DNA of 64,000 nt from assembly GCA_046329585.1 (NCBI GenBank), contig JAXLUI010000001.1, positions 2,294,001 through 2,358,000 of the forward strand. The letters run 5' to 3'. The stretch's first letter is position 1; each line of letters begins with the position of its first letter. Of the stretch, positions 61,400-64,000 are shown piece by piece. The DNA is from DLKC01 sp002478885 (GTDB taxonomy: Bacteria > Bacteroidota > Bacteroidia > Chitinophagales > Chitinophagaceae). The position numbers and the translations under genes are program-made. The notes under the pieces are model-generated. The model ran no database searches and was not told the origin of the DNA. It worked only from the letters and a program-made list of their open reading frames with translations.

Positions 61400-62854
61400 C
61401 TACTGGCCCTGTGCGAGACTGTACGCTTTTTTATCTCCCCACATTAATAACAATTCTGATGAGCAAATTTTAAAGTTGCCGCTCATACTCACATAAAGCC
61501 CAAGCACATCCTGCTGATTAAGCGGAAAATCATCGATGCTTTCGAAGCGAACATTATACTGGTTTACGAGATTGGTGTAAACAGAACCGGTAGGCCATAC
61601 CTGCGTACCTCTATTACTTATATTAACGAGTTTAAACTTTACACCTGCATGACGCATGCATTTATTGGCGATGGTGATGGGCTGTTCATTGCTTTCGATA
61701 AAGAAATCCACACCCACAATTTTTTCGTTTTCCATTTCCACAGATTCGAGCATGGGGTTTTTTTCAAGTTTAAAATGCGTTTGCGTAGTAGGCATATCGG
61801 GTAGCATTGGTTTTGCACCCAACCCAGGCGTTTTGCCAAAGTTGCCGATAACGGCTTCGGCAAAAGCAGTAGTGTTTACAGACGCTTTTGTTTTGTCGCC
61901 AAAGTCGCCTGTATGAACACCTTGCTCCAATGTATACAACAATGCATTCTCAATAAGTGCTGCTCCTTTCATTAAGCCGAGATGTCGCAACATGCCAATA
62001 CCGCTTAAGAGCAACGCGGTTGGGTTAGCCACATTTTTACCGGCGATATCGGGTGCGGTTCCGTGTACTGCTTCGAATATGCAAATATGATCGCCGATAT
62101 TTGCACTTGGTGCAAACCCTAAACCGCCAACAAGCCCGGCGCAAAGATCCGAAACGATGTCGCCCTGAAGATTGGTAAGCACTACCACATCAAAGAGGTC
62201 TGGCCGGGTTACAAGTTTCATACAAAGGTCATCTACGATCACATCATCAGCTTTCAATTCAGGATATTCTTTGGCCACCTCGTTGAAAACATCAAGAAAA
62301 AGTCCGTCGGTTATCTTCATAATATTGGCTTTATGACCGCAGGTGATCCGCCGTGCCCCTTTTTTCTTCGCCATTTCGAAAGCATACTTGATTACCTGCA
62401 AACTGCCAGGCCGTGTAATAAAACGACGGCTTAATGCAACATCATGCGTAAGCATATGCTCAATACCGCCATAAGTATCTTCGATATTTTCCCGTACAAC
62501 GGTTATGTCGACTGGTATACCAGCTTTGCTAAAGACAGTATCTACACCATGCAGGGTTTGGAACACTCTTTTGTTGGCATAAGTGTTCCAGGTTTTGCGG
62601 GCTGTTACGTTTACGCTTTTTACTCCTTTACCCTTAGGGGTCTCCATTGGGCCTTTAAACAAGATACCTAGTGTTTCTATACTGCGCTGCGCTTCGGGAG
62701 TCATGCCATTGCTGTAGCCCTTGTCAAAGACCCATTTGCCCATATCCACAAATTCATATTCAAGGGGAACTTCTGCTGCTCTAAAAATATTTAATACAGC
62801 ATCCATAATTTCCGGGCCTATGCCATCGCCTTTTGCTACTGCTATTTTGGTCAT
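61400..62854 (-). CDS. icd: Isocitrate dehydrogenase (NADP-type, with C-terminal extension)
   Basis: Oxidative decarboxylation of isocitrate in the TCA cycle. About 484 residues: KGDGIGPEIMD at 8-18, ITVVRENIEDTYGGIEH near 115-131, the Asp metal ligands in LTNLQGDIVSDLCAG near 230, and EAVHGTAPDIAGKNVANPTA near 265-285. An extra C-terminal region of about 140 residues follows, as in Thermus-type IDH. I chose ATG 62854 (MTKIAVAKGDG); the frame reaches 62938 through a stretch with no family similarity. Confidence 0.95.
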   Translation of the reverse strand: MTKIAVAKGDGIGPEIMDAVLNIFRAAEVPLEYEFVDMGKWVFDKGYSNGMTPEAQRSIETLGILFKGPMETPKGKGVKSVNVTARKTWNTYANKRVFQTLHGVDTVFSKAGIPVDITVVRENIEDTYGGIEHMLTHDVALSRRFITRPGSLQVIKYAFEMAKKKGARRITCGHKANIMKITDGLFLDVFNEVAKEYPELKADDVIVDDLCMKLVTRPDLFDVVVLTNLQGDIVSDLCAGLVGGLGFAPSANIGDHICIFEAVHGTAPDIAGKNVANPTALLLSGIGMLRHLGLMKGAALIENALLYTLEQGVHTGDFGDKTKASVNTTAFAEAVIGNFGKTPGLGAKPMLPDMPTTQTHFKLEKNPMLESVEMENEKIVGVDFFIESNEQPITIANKCMRHAGVKFKLVNISNRGTQVWPTGSVYTNLVNQYNVRFESIDDFPLNQQDVLGLYVSMSGNFKICSSELLLMWGDKKAYSLAQGQ

Positions 62855-63110
62855 AAGAGAGGTTTTTGTAAATATACAATGAGTGGCAAAAATAAGCAGG
62901 CAAAGAGTGACATCGTATGGAAACGAAATAAATTTCATTTATTAAATTGGTACGGGAATCAAGGCAATTCAAATTTGATCACAGTCCAAGCCTTAGCCGC
63001 TTTTAAAGCCAAAACAACTTGGTAGCTACATTACACCACATGCAAAGGATACACCTTGAGAAAAGCATTTTTCGACCTACAGATTACAATTGATGTAAAA
63101 TGGGTGCGCT

Positions 63111-63183
63111 CTTATATAACCTGACTTCTCTCATAATAAATCTGTCGTGGCTCGCCTAACTTTATAACAGCGAGTTATATAAG
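63111..63183. promoter_or_regulatory. 10-bp inverted repeat in the icd / membrane-protein divergent gap
   Basis: CTTATATAAC (63111-63120) and GTTATATAAG (63174-63183) are exact complements 53 bp apart, upstream of the rightward gene at 63259. They could be binding half-sites or a structured leader. The remainder of the 62855-63258 gap shows no gene and no repeat unit. Confidence 0.35.
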
Positions 63184-63258
63184 CACTGAGGTATTTGTTG
63201 ATCATCTTCCTTTATGTATAACTACTTTACCTGAGTGTTCATTCTAAAGTTCCGGGTT

Positions 63259-64000
63259 ATGAAAACGAATAGATCAATTACCCATAGCCAGAATAAATAT
63301 CTCTTTTGGTTTAGCTTAGGATTGGTATTAATTCTCTCTTTAATTATTTATGCAATCTTCAATATTTACAAAGAGCAGGATCAATATCATGTAGTAAAGT
63401 TTAGCGGGGATGGCGATGTGATGAACGTATCCAAATTCTATTACACAGCCTACTCGGAAAATAATGGCAAAAGTGCTGGTGCGGTACTCGCAGAAAAAGG
63501 CGATCTTCTTTTTTTCAATTCCTTCATAAAATTTTACAATAATCCGGAAAAAGATTCTATCAATTTTTTTGACGGAAAAGACAGTGTATTATACGTCGAC
63601 CGGCAAATTAACACGATTGTAGTATCATCAGAATATAACCAGCTTCCGATTTTGAAAAAAGCGAAAGCTGAAAATTACTCAGGCCTCGAGGCATTAGTTT
63701 TTACCAATGATATTCCGGACAATTATCTTCCCTATCTTAAAATGATAGCGTCAGTTAACCCGCAGATCAACTTATTGTTTAATACCGACGACTCTGTAAG
63801 CGCCATAACGTCTTATCTTGGAAAGGCAGACTTCTTTTCACCACGCCAAGTAACAATTTCACTTACCGAAAGTCAGTTTCCATTGCTTTCTAAATGGGGA
63901 AAAACTGAGTGCTTGTACCTTTCACTTGACGACTCGCTAGTTGCCAATCAATTGCCAGCGATGCCTGCCCTAAGTCAATTGATACTTGTTGAAAATAAAA
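63259..64000 (+). CDS. Unknown single-pass membrane protein (3' end outside window)
   Basis: The frame opens at ATG 63259 and is still open at the window end, giving at least 247 residues. A TM helix (about 16-38, LFWFSLGLVLILSLIIYAIF) follows a short basic N-terminus; the rest is predicted extracytoplasmic. The visible part has leucine-rich-like alternation (ILKKAKAENYSGLEALVFTN, YLPYLKMIASVNPQINLLF, LPAMPALSQLILVEN), which might form a repeat fold. I do not recognise the family and assign no function. Confidence 0.75.
   Translation, partial: MKTNRSITHSQNKYLFWFSLGLVLILSLIIYAIFNIYKEQDQYHVVKFSGDGDVMNVSKFYYTAYSENNGKSAGAVLAEKGDLLFFNSFIKFYNNPEKDSINFFDGKDSVLYVDRQINTIVVSSEYNQLPILKKAKAENYSGLEALVFTNDIPDNYLPYLKMIASVNPQINLLFNTDDSVSAITSYLGKADFFSPRQVTISLTESQFPLLSKWGKTECLYLSLDDSLVANQLPAMPALSQLILVENK

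Overview
The window looks like a chromosomal segment of a Bacteroidota bacterium, most likely of the Chitinophagaceae (inference). Supporting signs are the order uppS-bamA-skp-skp, a DUF4834 protein after frr, secreted proteins whose signal peptides end in AQ, a propeller-type two-component sensor, a GH29 fucosidase, a BlaI/M56 pair whose protease ends in TonB-plug-like repeats, no visible Shine-Dalgarno sequences, and many TTG starts. No prophage, insertion sequence, CRISPR array or rRNA was seen. There is one tRNA, tRNA-Ser(GGA).

Layout. 1-4.7 kb: the 3' end of alaS, then a leftward nucleoside/ribose salvage operon (DMT-type transporter, ribokinase, secreted nucleoside hydrolase, small membrane protein). 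4.8-8 kb: a leftward GMC dehydrogenase, its gluconate-dehydrogenase-subunit-3-like partner and a c-type cytochrome lipoprotein. 8.3-19 kb: a large BNR-propeller protein, a KAS III enzyme, small metabolic genes, a GPx/MBL-fold pair, an aldehyde dehydrogenase and a TrpB2. 19.3-26 kb: recA, a lone receiver protein, then the outer-membrane biogenesis operon uppS-bamA-skp-skp. 26.6-34.6 kb: an FAD/Fe-S dehydrogenase, proB, proA, a GntP permease and gpsA. 34.9-43 kb: a B12-binding subunit, a GT39 enzyme, gltX, an ARPP-1-like secreted protein, the fucosidase, a polysaccharide deacetylase and tatD. 43-55.5 kb: tRNA-Ser, a large sensor with a degenerate kinase module, two glycosyltransferases, gcvT, half a transketolase, a WecA-like transferase, frr and an amino-acid racemase. 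55.7-64 kb: a DGPF/ECF sigma pair, a BlaI repressor with an M56-amidase fusion protein, a crotonase, isocitrate dehydrogenase and an incomplete membrane protein at the right edge.

The most striking structure is not a gene. I count 32 copies of an intergenic repeat unit with a core close to GTACAAGAGTGCGACGCAAC, about 55-60 bp in full with a GCCGGGC...CAAAAA outer end. Ten pairs of units face each other as inverted repeats in one intergenic space; twelve units stand apart. None lies inside a supported gene. In most cases the outer end abuts a stop codon. The family behaves like a REP/BIME or MITE population. A second subfamily has a compensated change in its small core palindrome, and several paired units share the same deviations.

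The second candidate system is blaI plus a membrane M56 metalloprotease fused to a complete N-acetylmuramoyl-L-alanine amidase domain and two plug-like repeats, preceded by dyad operators.
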